Below, one piece after another: positions 15,886-24,457 of a stretch of DNA of 64,000 nt. The notes under the pieces are model-generated. The model had not been told where the DNA came from. It saw nothing but the letters and a program-made list of their open reading frames with translations, and made no database searches. Numbering within the stretch: the stretch's first letter is position 1; every line of letters begins with the position of its first letter. Source of the DNA: an uncultured Bacteroidota bacterium (GTDB lineage Bacteria; Bacteroidota; Bacteroidia; Chitinophagales; Chitinophagaceae). Made by a program: the position numbers and the translations under genes. The stretch is from NCBI GenBank assembly GCA_946479615.1, contig CAMLGR010000004.1:1-64000 (forward strand). Reading direction: 5' to 3'.

Positions 15886-16530
15886 ATGCCCCTTTTTGTA
15901 CTCAATAATGATATTTCTTTTCCCCCGCCTTCACTTGCAGAGCCGGATGGTTTACTCGCGATGGGTGGCGACCTTTCAGCACCTCGTTTATCAGCCGCTT
16001 ACCGGCAAGGCATTTTTCCCTGGTATGAAGGCGAACATATTTTGTGGTGGTGCCCCGATCCGCGGTTTGTATTATTTCCCAAAGAATTAAAGATCAGCAA
16101 AAGCATCAAACCCTTGCTGCGTAAAAATGAATTTGAATTCACGATCAATAAAGCCTTCCCGGAAGTCATACGTCATTGTAAGAAAATAATACGTCCCGGA
16201 CAGGACGGCACCTGGATCACCAACGAGGTTGAAAAAGCTTATATAAAAATGCATGAGCTTGGCTATGCTTTCAGTGCTGAAGTGTGGAAAAACGGCACAC
16301 TCGCCGGCGGATTGTATGGCATCAAACTCGGAAAAGTATTTTTTGGAGAAAGTATGTTCAGCAATATCAGCAATGCTTCGCGCTATGCGTTCACCAAATA
16401 TGTACAACAACTACAGGAAGAAGGGATCGAACTTATCGATTGCCAGGTCTATACCGAATACCTCGAAAGTATGGGAGCGAAGATGATCACGCGCAGGGAT
16501 TTTCTTCAGTTGTTAGAAACACTGGTTTAG
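15886..16530 (+). CDS. aat: Leucyl/phenylalanyl-tRNA-protein transferase
   Basis: The protein shows the Aat signature in order: PDGLLAMGGDLSAPRL (residues 20-35), YRQGIFPWY, WWCPDPRFVLFP, GTWITNEVEKAYIKMHELGY, and GGLYGIKLGKVFFGESMFS. Length (214) is normal. It transfers Leu or Phe from charged tRNA to N-terminal Arg/Lys of proteins, creating N-degrons read by ClpS (15393-15695). The spacer between the two genes holds half-sites of the repeat families (about 15713-15752) but no gene. Confidence 0.96.
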   Translation: MPLFVLNNDISFPPPSLAEPDGLLAMGGDLSAPRLSAAYRQGIFPWYEGEHILWWCPDPRFVLFPKELKISKSIKPLLRKNEFEFTINKAFPEVIRHCKKIIRPGQDGTWITNEVEKAYIKMHELGYAFSAEVWKNGTLAGGLYGIKLGKVFFGESMFSNISNASRYAFTKYVQQLQEEGIELIDCQVYTEYLESMGAKMITRRDFLQLLETLV

Positions 16531-16540
16531 TTTTAGTGTC

Positions 16541-16808
16541 AGGTGTTAAATTTTAGATTTTAAGTGAGCCGATCAGGAAATCATAGAACACAAAGGAATG
16601 CAGGTGTTTCAGCAAGACGAATAGCACACGGATAAAAGTGGATGGACGGATAATAAGTGGATTTATAGTTTTTACTTATAAAGATTATTTGCTTGCAGGA
16701 ATTTCATGAAATCCATGATACATCCGTCCATCCACTTTTATCCGTGTTCTATTCGTCTATTTTTAGAACATTTCACACCTAAAACCTAACATCTAAAACT
16801 TAACACCT
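16541..16808. repeat. Outer inverted repeat (family C) enclosing a family A element
   Basis: AGGTGTTAAATTTTAGAT (16541-16558) is the reverse complement of ATCTAAAACTTAACACCT (16791-16808) with one mismatch. The pair flanks the complete family A inverted repeat at 16615-16758, so two unrelated palindromic elements are nested in the 291-base gap between aat and the convergent esterase gene. Confidence 0.7.
16615..16758. repeat. Long inverted repeat, family A copy 1
   Basis: Two 37-base arms (16615-16651 and 16722-16758) are reverse complements at 36 positions and are separated by 70 bases. The core reads CACGGATAAAAGTGGATGG. The spacer contains the small palindrome ATTTCATGAAAT. Relatives are at 18467-18571 and 29407-29608. 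It sits between convergent genes. Confidence 0.85.
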
Positions 16809-16821
16809 CCTCCTCCGCCCC

Positions 16822-17553
16822 TCAAAACCGTGTCGCCAAATATTCCGGCAGCATCTTTCGCCACGTAGGCCAGTCATGTGTCCATTCATGCCCCCAGATA
16901 TCGAGTTCATAGTTAATGCCTTTGTCGTATAATATTTTAGCAAACCTGCCTGCACTGCCCGGGTCTTCATGCGCTCCACTACCCGACAAAATATGTATAT
17001 GATGACTGCGGCGGATCTGTTCCAGTATGCCATGATCGCTCAGGTTGGGCATAAAATGCATAGGACTGTTGAAATAGACATGATCATCAAAATGTCCTTT
17101 GGTATATTCTGTCAGGTCATACACTCCACTCATGGCGATCACTCCATTGATCAGGTCGGGCCGTTTTAAAAATAAGTTCATGCTATGCAAAGCCCCGAAA
17201 GAAGCGCCACAGGTAATGATCGGCGTTTCCTGGCTGGTATTGTTGCGGATAAAAGGAACCACTTCATGAAATACATAATCATTCCATTGCTGGTGACGGA
17301 TCGATTTATGCCAGGGATCCATATGATTATTCATCCAGCTTTCATTATTGATACTGTCAATGGAAAATATCTTCACTTTAGATGCATCCATAAAGGGAGC
17401 CAGTGTATCCAATAACTGGAAACGTTCATATTCGAGGTAATCTGCTGCGGCAGTTGGCACGAGCAACAGGGCAAACCCATAATCGCCATATGCAGCAATA
17501 GGCATTTCTTTATTAAGCGAAGGACTGTACCAGGAAGTGAGTTCTCTTTTCAT
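16822..17553 (-). CDS. Alpha/beta-hydrolase, esterase family
   Basis: The start is placed at ATG 17553 (MKRELTSWYSPSL), because the upstream extension of the frame runs through a repeat. The nucleophile elbow is CGASFGALHS with S118. H222 or H226 (DIWGHEWTHDW) is the likely catalytic His, and an acidic residue near GAHEDPG (196-200) may complete the triad. Overall layout and length (243) match the PF00756-type esterases that hydrolyse S-formylglutathione, enterobactin-like or sugar esters. There is no signal peptide, so it is cytosolic. Substrate unknown. The gene converges on aat and is divergent from the receiver gene at 17993. Confidence 0.88.
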   Translation of the reverse strand: MKRELTSWYSPSLNKEMPIAAYGDYGFALLLVPTAAADYLEYERFQLLDTLAPFMDASKVKIFSIDSINNESWMNNHMDPWHKSIRHQQWNDYVFHEVVPFIRNNTSQETPIITCGASFGALHSMNLFLKRPDLINGVIAMSGVYDLTEYTKGHFDDHVYFNSPMHFMPNLSDHGILEQIRRSHHIHILSGSGAHEDPGSAGRFAKILYDKGINYELDIWGHEWTHDWPTWRKMLPEYLATRF

Positions 17554-17992
17554 GTTACGAATATAACAGAGAGGGAGAGATTTTGGAATTTTGGAATTGG
17601 GAAATTTGCTCACAATAGAATGCTTACTACCATACAGGTACATATTGTCATTTGTAAACAATGTACAGCCTGGATCAATTTCCCAATTCCAAAATCCCTT
17701 CCCCCTGAATCCACTCCCTCTCTTTCCCTCGTATCTGCTGCCGGCGGCCAGGTTTTTTAAAAATTAATCGCAAAAAAGCTTGGGAAATCAACCAAGTAGT
17801 ATTACTTTAGATTTCAGTATTTTTACCATCAATTGCAAATCGGCGGGATTGTTCACCTCAACCTGAAAGATTAGTAGAAAATACAAACCGGAACTGTACC
17901 AATTTGTTGCCTACAGTTTCAATCTGTTCAACTTACCTGATCGCCAGGTTGTTCTATGAGAAAACCAGTTTCGTATTTCTAAAAAACTGTTA
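17554..17992. repeat. Intergenic gap with family F inverted repeat
   Basis: ATTTTGGAATTGGGAAATT (17588-17606) is the exact reverse complement of AATTTCCCAATTCCAAAAT (17677-17695). Purine-rich GAGGGAGAG (17571-17579) and its complement CTCCCTCTC (17714-17722) extend the symmetry. The flanking genes are divergent, so this copy cannot serve simply as a terminator. The remainder (17725-17992) shows no gene or clear promoter. Confidence 0.65.
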
Positions 17993-18421
17993 ATGGTTAC
18001 GAACCCCATCCGTATCATCATTGTAGATGATCACAAACTAGCCCGCGAATCCCTGAGCCTGCTGCTTGGAAGCGACGAACGATTTTCCATTGTCCGCGAA
18101 TGCGATAATGGCCATGATGCTATTCAGCAGGGCCGCCAGCTATGTCCCGATATCATGCTTGTCGATATCAATATGGATCCCGTGAACGGGTTTGAAGTCG
18201 CGAAGAATGTACTCGAAACCCACCCCGCTATAAAAATTATCGGCATCTCGGTCAATAATACCGCACTTTATGCCAATCGTATGCTCTCTCTTGGCGCCCG
18301 CGGATTTGTTACCAAAGGATCCTCACTCGATGAAGTTACTACGGCTATCATCGAAGTACATAATGGTCACAAATATATTTCTACCGACCTGAGAGGATTG
18401 TTCGCCGATGGACCCCTGTAA
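17993..18421 (+). CDS. Stand-alone response-regulator receiver domain
   Basis: A complete receiver domain is visible: acidic pair D12-D13, phosphoacceptor D58 (MLVDINM), S86 (GISVNN) and K108 (VTKGSS). Sequence style is of the NarL/LuxR type, but the protein stops at residue 142 just where the DNA-binding HTH would begin (GHKYISTDL...). No HTH is found in any frame of the next 230 bases. It could be a phosphate sink or act through protein contact, or be a shortened former regulator. No histidine kinase is nearby. Confidence 0.88.
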   Translation: MVTNPIRIIIVDDHKLARESLSLLLGSDERFSIVRECDNGHDAIQQGRQLCPDIMLVDINMDPVNGFEVAKNVLETHPAIKIIGISVNNTALYANRMLSLGARGFVTKGSSLDEVTTAIIEVHNGHKYISTDLRGLFADGPL

Positions 18422-18466
18422 AAGCTGAAAGGTTGCTAATGACATATCCGGGAAGCTAATGAAATA

Positions 18467-18571
18467 GCACACGGATAGAAGTGGATTTATATTTTTCCTT
18501 ATAAAGGTTATTCGTTTACGGGAATTTCATGAAATCCATGATACATCGTCCATCCACTTCTATCCGTGTGC
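18467..18571. repeat. Inverted repeat, family A copy 2
   Basis: GCACACGGATAGAAGTGGAT (18467-18486) and ATCCACTTCTATCCGTGTGC (18552-18571) are perfect reverse complements. The spacer shares GGAATTTCATGAAATCCATG and a TTATAAAG word with copy 1. The left arm lacks the GGACGG part still present in the right arm's context. Lies between the receiver gene and valS. Confidence 0.8.
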
Positions 18572-18629
18572 GATCCTTCATTCCAGTAATATCTATCAAT
18601 TCCTCCTTCATCATCTCCCTAAAAGACGG

Positions 18630-18637
18630 TAAATTTG
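18630..18637 (+). promoter_or_regulatory. Probable -7 box of valS
   Basis: TAAATTTG matches TAnnTTTG and lies 19 bases before the valS ATG. A weak TTCA at 18607-18610 occupies the -33 position. Confidence 0.4.
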
Positions 18638-18656
18638 CCGCCTTAGCAGGCACAGT

Positions 18657-21335
18657 ATGGAATTATCGAAAAATTTTGATCACAGCACCGCAGAAAAGAA
18701 ATGGTACCAGCACTGGCTGGATAAAAAATATTTCAACAGTACTCCCGACGACCGCGAGCCGTATACGATCGTCATGCCCCCGCCTAATGTGACCGGCGTA
18801 TTGCACATGGGCCATTGTCTGAATAATACGATCCAGGACATCTTGATCCGTCGCGCCCGCATGAGTGGAAAGAATGCCTGTTGGGTTCCCGGCACCGATC
18901 ATGCCTCTATTGCCACAGAAGCTAAAGTGGTGCAGATGCTCCGTGAAAAAGGAATTGCCAAATCATCACTCAGCCGCGATGAGTTTCTCAGCTATGCCTG
19001 GGAATGGAAAGAAAAATACGGCGGCATCATTCTCCAGCAATTAAAGAAACTGGGCTTCAGCCTCGACTGGAACCGTACCAGTTTTACCATGGACCCTGAT
19101 TATTATCAATCCGTGATCAATGTATTTATCGATCTCTACAGCAAAGGATATATCTATCGTGGCAAACGGATGATCAACTGGGATGTAAAAGCAAAAACAG
19201 CACTCAGTGATGAAGAAGTGATCCGGAAAGAAACTCAGCAGAAATTATATTACCTGAAATATTTCCTGGAAGAACCAGGAACCAGTGGGCAACAGCAGTC
19301 TGCACCTGCTCACCACTCACCACTCACCACTCCCTATATTACCATCGCTACCGTAAGGCCGGAAACCATCATGGGTGATAGCGCCATTTGTGTACACCCC
19401 GATGATGAACGCTATAAACATTTACAGGGCAAATTTGCTTTTGTACCATTGATCAATCGCCGCATACCGATCATTGCCGATGAATATGTAACGATGGATT
19501 TCGGTACCGGTGCGCTCAAGGTGACACCAGCCCATGATATGAACGATAACCAGCTTGGCATCAAACACAAGCTGGAAGTGATCGACATTTTCAATGAAGA
19601 TGGAACGCTTAACAGCGAGGCGCAGATCCATATCGGCGAAGACAGGTTTGAAGCACGTAAGAATATTGTAAAAGATCTCGAAGAAAAAGGGTATTTATTA
19701 AAAACAGAAGATTATACCAGCGAAGTCGGGTACAGCGAACGAACAGATGCCGTTGTAGAACCACGGCTCAGCCTGCAATGGTGGGTAGATATGAAAAAAA
19801 TATCCGGCCCTGCCCTCTCTGCTGTCGCCGATGAAGAAATAAAATTCTATCCATCCAAATACAAAAATCTTTATCGTTACTGGATGGAGAATATCAAGGA
19901 CTGGTGCATCAGCCGGCAGTTATGGTGGGGACATCGTATACCCGCCTGGTATGATAATGAAGGAAGATATGTGGTAGCAGAAAATGAAGAAAAGGCAAAG
20001 GAATTATTCCAGACACAATACTCCGTTACCAATGCCGAGTTAAAACAGGATGAGGATTGCCTGGATACCTGGTTCTCTTCCTGGTTGTGGCCCTTTGAAG
20101 TTTTTAAAGGATACAGTAACCCGGGAAATACAGATGTCAATTATTATTATCCTACCAATACACTGGTGACAGCTCCCGAGATCATCTTTTTCTGGGTAGC
20201 GCGTATGATCATGGCAGGTTATGAATACAAAGGAGAAAAACCCTTCAGCGATGTTTATTTTACCGGTATCGTAAGAGATAAGATCGGAAGAAAGATGAGC
20301 AAGCAATTAGGCAATTCTCCCGACCTGCTCGACATGATCGATAAGGATGGGGCAGACGCCGTTCGTTTTGGTATCATGATCTCCTCTCCTGCCGGCAATG
20401 ACCTGATGTGGGACCAGGCAGGAAATGAACAGGGAAAGTTTTTTATCAATAAGATCTGGAATGCACTGAAGCTGGTGAAGATGTGGGAAGGAAGACAGGC
20501 GACAACCGGACAGTCAGCAGTCCAGCAATCGACAGAAGATCGTTTTGCGATCGTATGGTTTGAAAACCGGTTGAATGAAGTAAGAACAGAGATCGATGAA
20601 TTATACAAGGATTTCAGATTGAGTGAGATCCTGAAGACGATCTATTCACTGATCTGGGATGATTTCTGCAGTTGGTACCTGGAATGGGTGAAACCTGGTT
20701 TTGAACAACCGATCGATACGGCTGTCTATAAAAAGACCGTACAGTATTTTGAAGAACTGATGCAGTTACTGCACCCTTTCCTTCCTTTTGTTACCGAAGA
20801 GATTTACCAGCAATTGCAGCCGCAACAGGTTGATCTGTGTGTAAAACAATTTACAAAGATCGGCACTATCGATAAAGCTGTATTACAAAATGGCGTTTTG
20901 TTAAAAGAAGTGATCACGGCTATTCGTGATGCAAGGACCAGGAATCAATTGAAACCAAAGGACACGGTGAAGCTGCATATTCAAACAGCCAACACTTCTT
21001 CTTTCAAAATCATTGAGAGCATTCTTTCCAAACAGATCAATGCCGAAACTGTTTCCTATACCAGTGAAACGGTCAGTAATGGTATCGCCGTAGTAGTGCA
21101 AAAAGATAAATTTTATATCGAGACCGATACTCAAATCGATACTACTTCACAAAAGGAGCAGCTTTTAAAAGACCTTGACTATCAAAAGGGATTTTTGGCT
21201 TCTGTCGAAAAGAAACTCAGCAATGAACGTTTTGTTCAGAATGCCAAAGCTGAAGTAGTGGATATAGAAAAGAAAAAGAAAGCCGATGCCGAAGCGAAGA
21301 TCAAAGCTATCGAAGAACGTCTTGCCGATTTATAA
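18657..21335 (+). CDS. valS: Valyl-tRNA synthetase
   Basis: Class I synthetase charging tRNA-Val. The HIGH motif appears as HMGH (50-53) in PPPNVTGVLHMGH, and the KMSKS motif as KMSKQ (546-550). The editing domain contains ATVRPETIMGD. Anticodon-binding helices and a C-terminal coiled coil (last 60 residues, KKKKADAEAKIKAIEERL) complete the normal plan at 892 residues. Two short stretches look like in-frame insertions of simple repeats: TSGQQQSAPAHHSPLTTP before the editing domain (19285-19335) and RQATTGQSAVQQSTED after the catalytic domain (20494-20540). A large inverted repeat follows immediately after the stop. Confidence 0.98.
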   Translation: MELSKNFDHSTAEKKWYQHWLDKKYFNSTPDDREPYTIVMPPPNVTGVLHMGHCLNNTIQDILIRRARMSGKNACWVPGTDHASIATEAKVVQMLREKGIAKSSLSRDEFLSYAWEWKEKYGGIILQQLKKLGFSLDWNRTSFTMDPDYYQSVINVFIDLYSKGYIYRGKRMINWDVKAKTALSDEEVIRKETQQKLYYLKYFLEEPGTSGQQQSAPAHHSPLTTPYITIATVRPETIMGDSAICVHPDDERYKHLQGKFAFVPLINRRIPIIADEYVTMDFGTGALKVTPAHDMNDNQLGIKHKLEVIDIFNEDGTLNSEAQIHIGEDRFEARKNIVKDLEEKGYLLKTEDYTSEVGYSERTDAVVEPRLSLQWWVDMKKISGPALSAVADEEIKFYPSKYKNLYRYWMENIKDWCISRQLWWGHRIPAWYDNEGRYVVAENEEKAKELFQTQYSVTNAELKQDEDCLDTWFSSWLWPFEVFKGYSNPGNTDVNYYYPTNTLVTAPEIIFFWVARMIMAGYEYKGEKPFSDVYFTGIVRDKIGRKMSKQLGNSPDLLDMIDKDGADAVRFGIMISSPAGNDLMWDQAGNEQGKFFINKIWNALKLVKMWEGRQATTGQSAVQQSTEDRFAIVWFENRLNEVRTEIDELYKDFRLSEILKTIYSLIWDDFCSWYLEWVKPGFEQPIDTAVYKKTVQYFEELMQLLHPFLPFVTEEIYQQLQPQQVDLCVKQFTKIGTIDKAVLQNGVLLKEVITAIRDARTRNQLKPKDTVKLHIQTANTSSFKIIESILSKQINAETVSYTSETVSNGIAVVVQKDKFYIETDTQIDTTSQKEQLLKDLDYQKGFLASVEKKLSNERFVQNAKAEVVDIEKKKKADAEAKIKAIEERLADL

Positions 21336-21475
21336 CTCTGTGTCTCTCTGTGTCTCCTCCGTGGCCCTCCGCGTATAATTCTTGTAGGATAGATTCTTAA
21401 TAAGGCTTTTCTCAGAAACCTTACTCCTGGAGTTATACGCGGAGGGCCACGGAGGAGACACAGAGGGCCGCAGAG
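21336..21475. repeat. Inverted repeat, family B copy 1, between convergent genes
   Basis: Arms 21336-21377 and 21434-21475 are complementary at 39 of 42 positions (core TCTCCTCCGTGGCCCTCCGC). The left arm begins directly after the valS stop and the right arm ends two bases before the stop of the convergent gene, so it could terminate both transcripts. The 56-base spacer is A/T-rich. Confidence 0.85.
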
Positions 21476-21477
21476 TA

Positions 21478-24288
21478 TTAACGAGGAATTATGCTTACAG
21501 GCAAAATAAATTCAAAGATCGCCGTCTTACTCTGCCCCGTATAAAAATCAGCATCCAGTAAATAGCTAACTCTCATACCAAAAGTTAACGGATACTGGTT
21601 CCACCATTTCGTATCGAAATAGATCTCGCCTCCTGCACTCCGCTGATCGGCTGATGCTGATTTATTATTGGAATACACTCTTGTAAAATCATAAAATGCA
21701 TTACCTCTTACCCGCTGTAAATAAAAAATATTTCCAAAACCCCAATCGGGATAAAGGATCGGGAAATGATAATTCGCTCCTACTCCCCACATCCTCGAAA
21801 AATATGCTTCATTATATCCTCTTGCATACGGGAAACGACTGCCAAATAAACGGTATACTGTATCCGTTTCCTGGTAAGCGCCTGTCAGTACAATGCTATG
21901 AGTGGGAAAAAATCCAGGCAGGTAGACAGAACCCCGAACCAGCGGTTGCCAGCTTTTATAATTGTTGATCGCATGACGGTATTCTGCTGAAATAGTATAA
22001 CCCAGCCGGGGAAAGATATGCTGTGTCGCCATTTCCACCTGCTGTCCCCATTGCAGGAAATAATGCAGGTAACTGAATTGCACCGTTGTGAAAGTGTCTT
22101 TATAAAATCCACGGTTGAAATCTCTCCGATAAAAAAGATTCGTACCAGCATTGAACTGGCTGTACAATTTATTCTTTGCCCAGCTTAGCGGAATGCTCAA
22201 CCCGATCCTTGAATCTGTCTGATCCCATATTTTTTGTTTCGTACCCAGGCTCGCCCTTCTTCCGAATGTATACTGCGAACCGATACTCAGGTAAGGGAAC
22301 CATTTTGCATATACGGCACTGAATCCTGCTGCACTTACATTCTCATCCTGGTTGTATAAATAATAAACTTCTGTCTGCAGGGTATTCAACACATTCTCTC
22401 CATATAAAGAAAACGTAAACTCGGGATCTTCATAATAAGGCCGCCAGCTATGAAAATTCAACAGCCGTGTTCCTTTCCTGTATTTACTGGCGGGAAAATA
22501 ACGGGGTGGGAAATTACCCGGTATCACAGCAGCTACATCCCTTGTATGACTGACTGGATAAGGAATGATCATACTATCCGTCACTACTGCCGGCACTTTT
22601 GTCCAATGGGCATCTTTTTGATTCATCTGCTGCAGTTGGTATCCTTCCGCAGTAAATGCAGACCAGGTGATCTTACCATTAGCCACATTCACATAATAAC
22701 TACCCATCGAGCCATTCGTGATACGATAAATAGACGGATCGCCATTTTTAATAGCAAAGATGTCGTCATTGCCGCCATAGGAAGCTGTGAAGTAAATGAC
22801 ATGATCATTCACGCAGGGAAATCCAACAATATTAAAAGAAGGAGGTGTTAATCGTACCAGGCTGCCGCTTTGCAGGTTCACGATCGCCAGCGACATTTTT
22901 CCATCAGGCAAACGATAAGCACAAACGAGGGAATCTTCTGAAATAAATTTCGGATCGGTAAACAGGCTTACTTCCGCCGAGCGGATTTTGTTTTTTACTT
23001 CCCCCGTAGCGGCATCCAGTATATGCAATTCACTTTTTCCATCAGTAGCAATTTGTACGGCCGCCACTTTATCACCCGCTGCCGATATATCCGGTGCAAA
23101 GTATTTCGATCGATGCGTGATGGTTTGTTCCTTCCCGCTGTTTACATCCAGTACTTTGATCACACTGTAATCGCGCCATGACCAGCGTGGATCCGTTTCA
23201 TACGCGGCATATACGATTTTGCCATTTCGATATGAAAATTGCTGATCGATGGATATATCCCGTACTCTTAGCAAATGATCGCCATCCCTATCTTTTATAT
23301 AAAATGCCGGCCGCTTATTGACAGCCGCCTTCAGGTAGACCAATGAATCCGCCGATATGGAATAAGGAAAGAAATAACTCGTCAGTACTCTTTGGTTGAC
23401 GGGAAAAACAGCCGAAGCGCCAGGTTCTTTTACTGCTGTCAGCCTTTCCTCATTTCCCTTTTTGTAATAATCGAATGCTTGTTGCCGGAAGCTGGCATAG
23501 TCTACACCGGCATATTGGCGGATCGCTTTTTGAAACGGGTAGAATAATCCTTTGAAGGCTGATGCATCGCGTGTTACCTTTTCCCAGAAATCCAACCCAT
23601 ATTTTTCACGGCCATAATTGACCAGCATATAACCGAGGTTGTAATGATTGGGTACATAATCCTTCAACGATCCATTGCGCAGTTTCATCCAGGAATAATT
23701 CTTATGCGCCTGCCATAAGGAAGGAAAAGCATTCATAAAAAGAGGCATCCGCCCTCTTCCCTGTTCAGACAAAATCGTTTCATTGTAAACAGCATCGCCT
23801 TCATAGAACCAATCGGGAACGGAAGCATTGATCGCTAATGAAAATCCTTCTTCCCCGAATAAAGTCCCCATCAGCTTGCTCAACCCGTGATGAAAGTTAT
23901 TGAATTGCTGCACGTGCCGGTATTCATGTATTGCCAGTTGATCCGCCCAGGCAATACTTCCCAGGTCAAAACTATTGGTACCGGGATTCATATAAAATTC
24001 ACTGCGGAAAGGTCCCAGCGATACATACCCGTTGGCGATCGTGGTCTGGTTCTGCAATACGATATTGATCTTTTTCAGTTCGTGACCAAGTGGCACCGGC
24101 ATTTTTATCGCCTGGTAATGGACGATATCGGCAATACGCTGCGCCTGGCTATCGAGGCCCTGCGGATAAATGATCCTGGCTGTATCGGTATTGATCTGTT
24201 TCCAGCTAACAGAAGGCGGTGTTCCGCCAAAACGTTGTGCAAATAAAGAAACGGGAAACAGCAGGCAGGCAAGAAGAAGTTTTTGCAT
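21478..24288 (-). CDS. Zinc-metallopeptidase-like / beta-propeller / outer-membrane barrel protein
   Basis: A signal peptide ends at LFAQ (residue 18). Residues 110-170 hold a gluzincin-type site: HEYRH at 121-125 and WFYEGDA with E163 as the likely third ligand, as in peptidase-MA-like proteins. Residues about 290-600 show WD40/TolB-like propeller blades with repeating D-G-x-S and I-x-W strands. From about 650 to the end alternating aromatic strands (QFSYLHYFLQWG, RLFGSRFPYARGY) look like a D15-type outer-membrane barrel, ending in IIPR. It is probably a cell-surface or periplasmic protein whose peptidase domain may be active. Substrate unknown. It is alone on its strand, convergent with valS. 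Confidence 0.8.
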   Translation of the reverse strand: MQKLLLACLLFPVSLFAQRFGGTPPSVSWKQINTDTARIIYPQGLDSQAQRIADIVHYQAIKMPVPLGHELKKINIVLQNQTTIANGYVSLGPFRSEFYMNPGTNSFDLGSIAWADQLAIHEYRHVQQFNNFHHGLSKLMGTLFGEEGFSLAINASVPDWFYEGDAVYNETILSEQGRGRMPLFMNAFPSLWQAHKNYSWMKLRNGSLKDYVPNHYNLGYMLVNYGREKYGLDFWEKVTRDASAFKGLFYPFQKAIRQYAGVDYASFRQQAFDYYKKGNEERLTAVKEPGASAVFPVNQRVLTSYFFPYSISADSLVYLKAAVNKRPAFYIKDRDGDHLLRVRDISIDQQFSYRNGKIVYAAYETDPRWSWRDYSVIKVLDVNSGKEQTITHRSKYFAPDISAAGDKVAAVQIATDGKSELHILDAATGEVKNKIRSAEVSLFTDPKFISEDSLVCAYRLPDGKMSLAIVNLQSGSLVRLTPPSFNIVGFPCVNDHVIYFTASYGGNDDIFAIKNGDPSIYRITNGSMGSYYVNVANGKITWSAFTAEGYQLQQMNQKDAHWTKVPAVVTDSMIIPYPVSHTRDVAAVIPGNFPPRYFPASKYRKGTRLLNFHSWRPYYEDPEFTFSLYGENVLNTLQTEVYYLYNQDENVSAAGFSAVYAKWFPYLSIGSQYTFGRRASLGTKQKIWDQTDSRIGLSIPLSWAKNKLYSQFNAGTNLFYRRDFNRGFYKDTFTTVQFSYLHYFLQWGQQVEMATQHIFPRLGYTISAEYRHAINNYKSWQPLVRGSVYLPGFFPTHSIVLTGAYQETDTVYRLFGSRFPYARGYNEAYFSRMWGVGANYHFPILYPDWGFGNIFYLQRVRGNAFYDFTRVYSNNKSASADQRSAGGEIYFDTKWWNQYPLTFGMRVSYLLDADFYTGQSKTAIFEFILPVSIIPR

Positions 24289-24457
24289 AGCGGAAGTTAA
24301 GTAATTTCAGTTTGCAGCATACCCCCTCTGCGGTCCTCTGTGTCTCCTCCGTGGCCGGACAACCCTGTAAATCAGGGATTCGGCCCTATAACCATGTTAA
24401 ATTCTGGTATTGAATTTGCGCTGAGCAGCCGAATTTGTATTTTTAAGCCTTAAAATA
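24289..24457. other. Intergenic gap with family B half-site
   Basis: CCCTCTGCGGTCCTCTGTG and TCTCCTCCGTGGCC (about 24324-24355) resemble one arm of the family B inverted repeats, with no matching second arm. CCCTGTAAATCAGGG (24363-24377) makes a short hairpin. No gene is seen. Confidence 0.4.
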
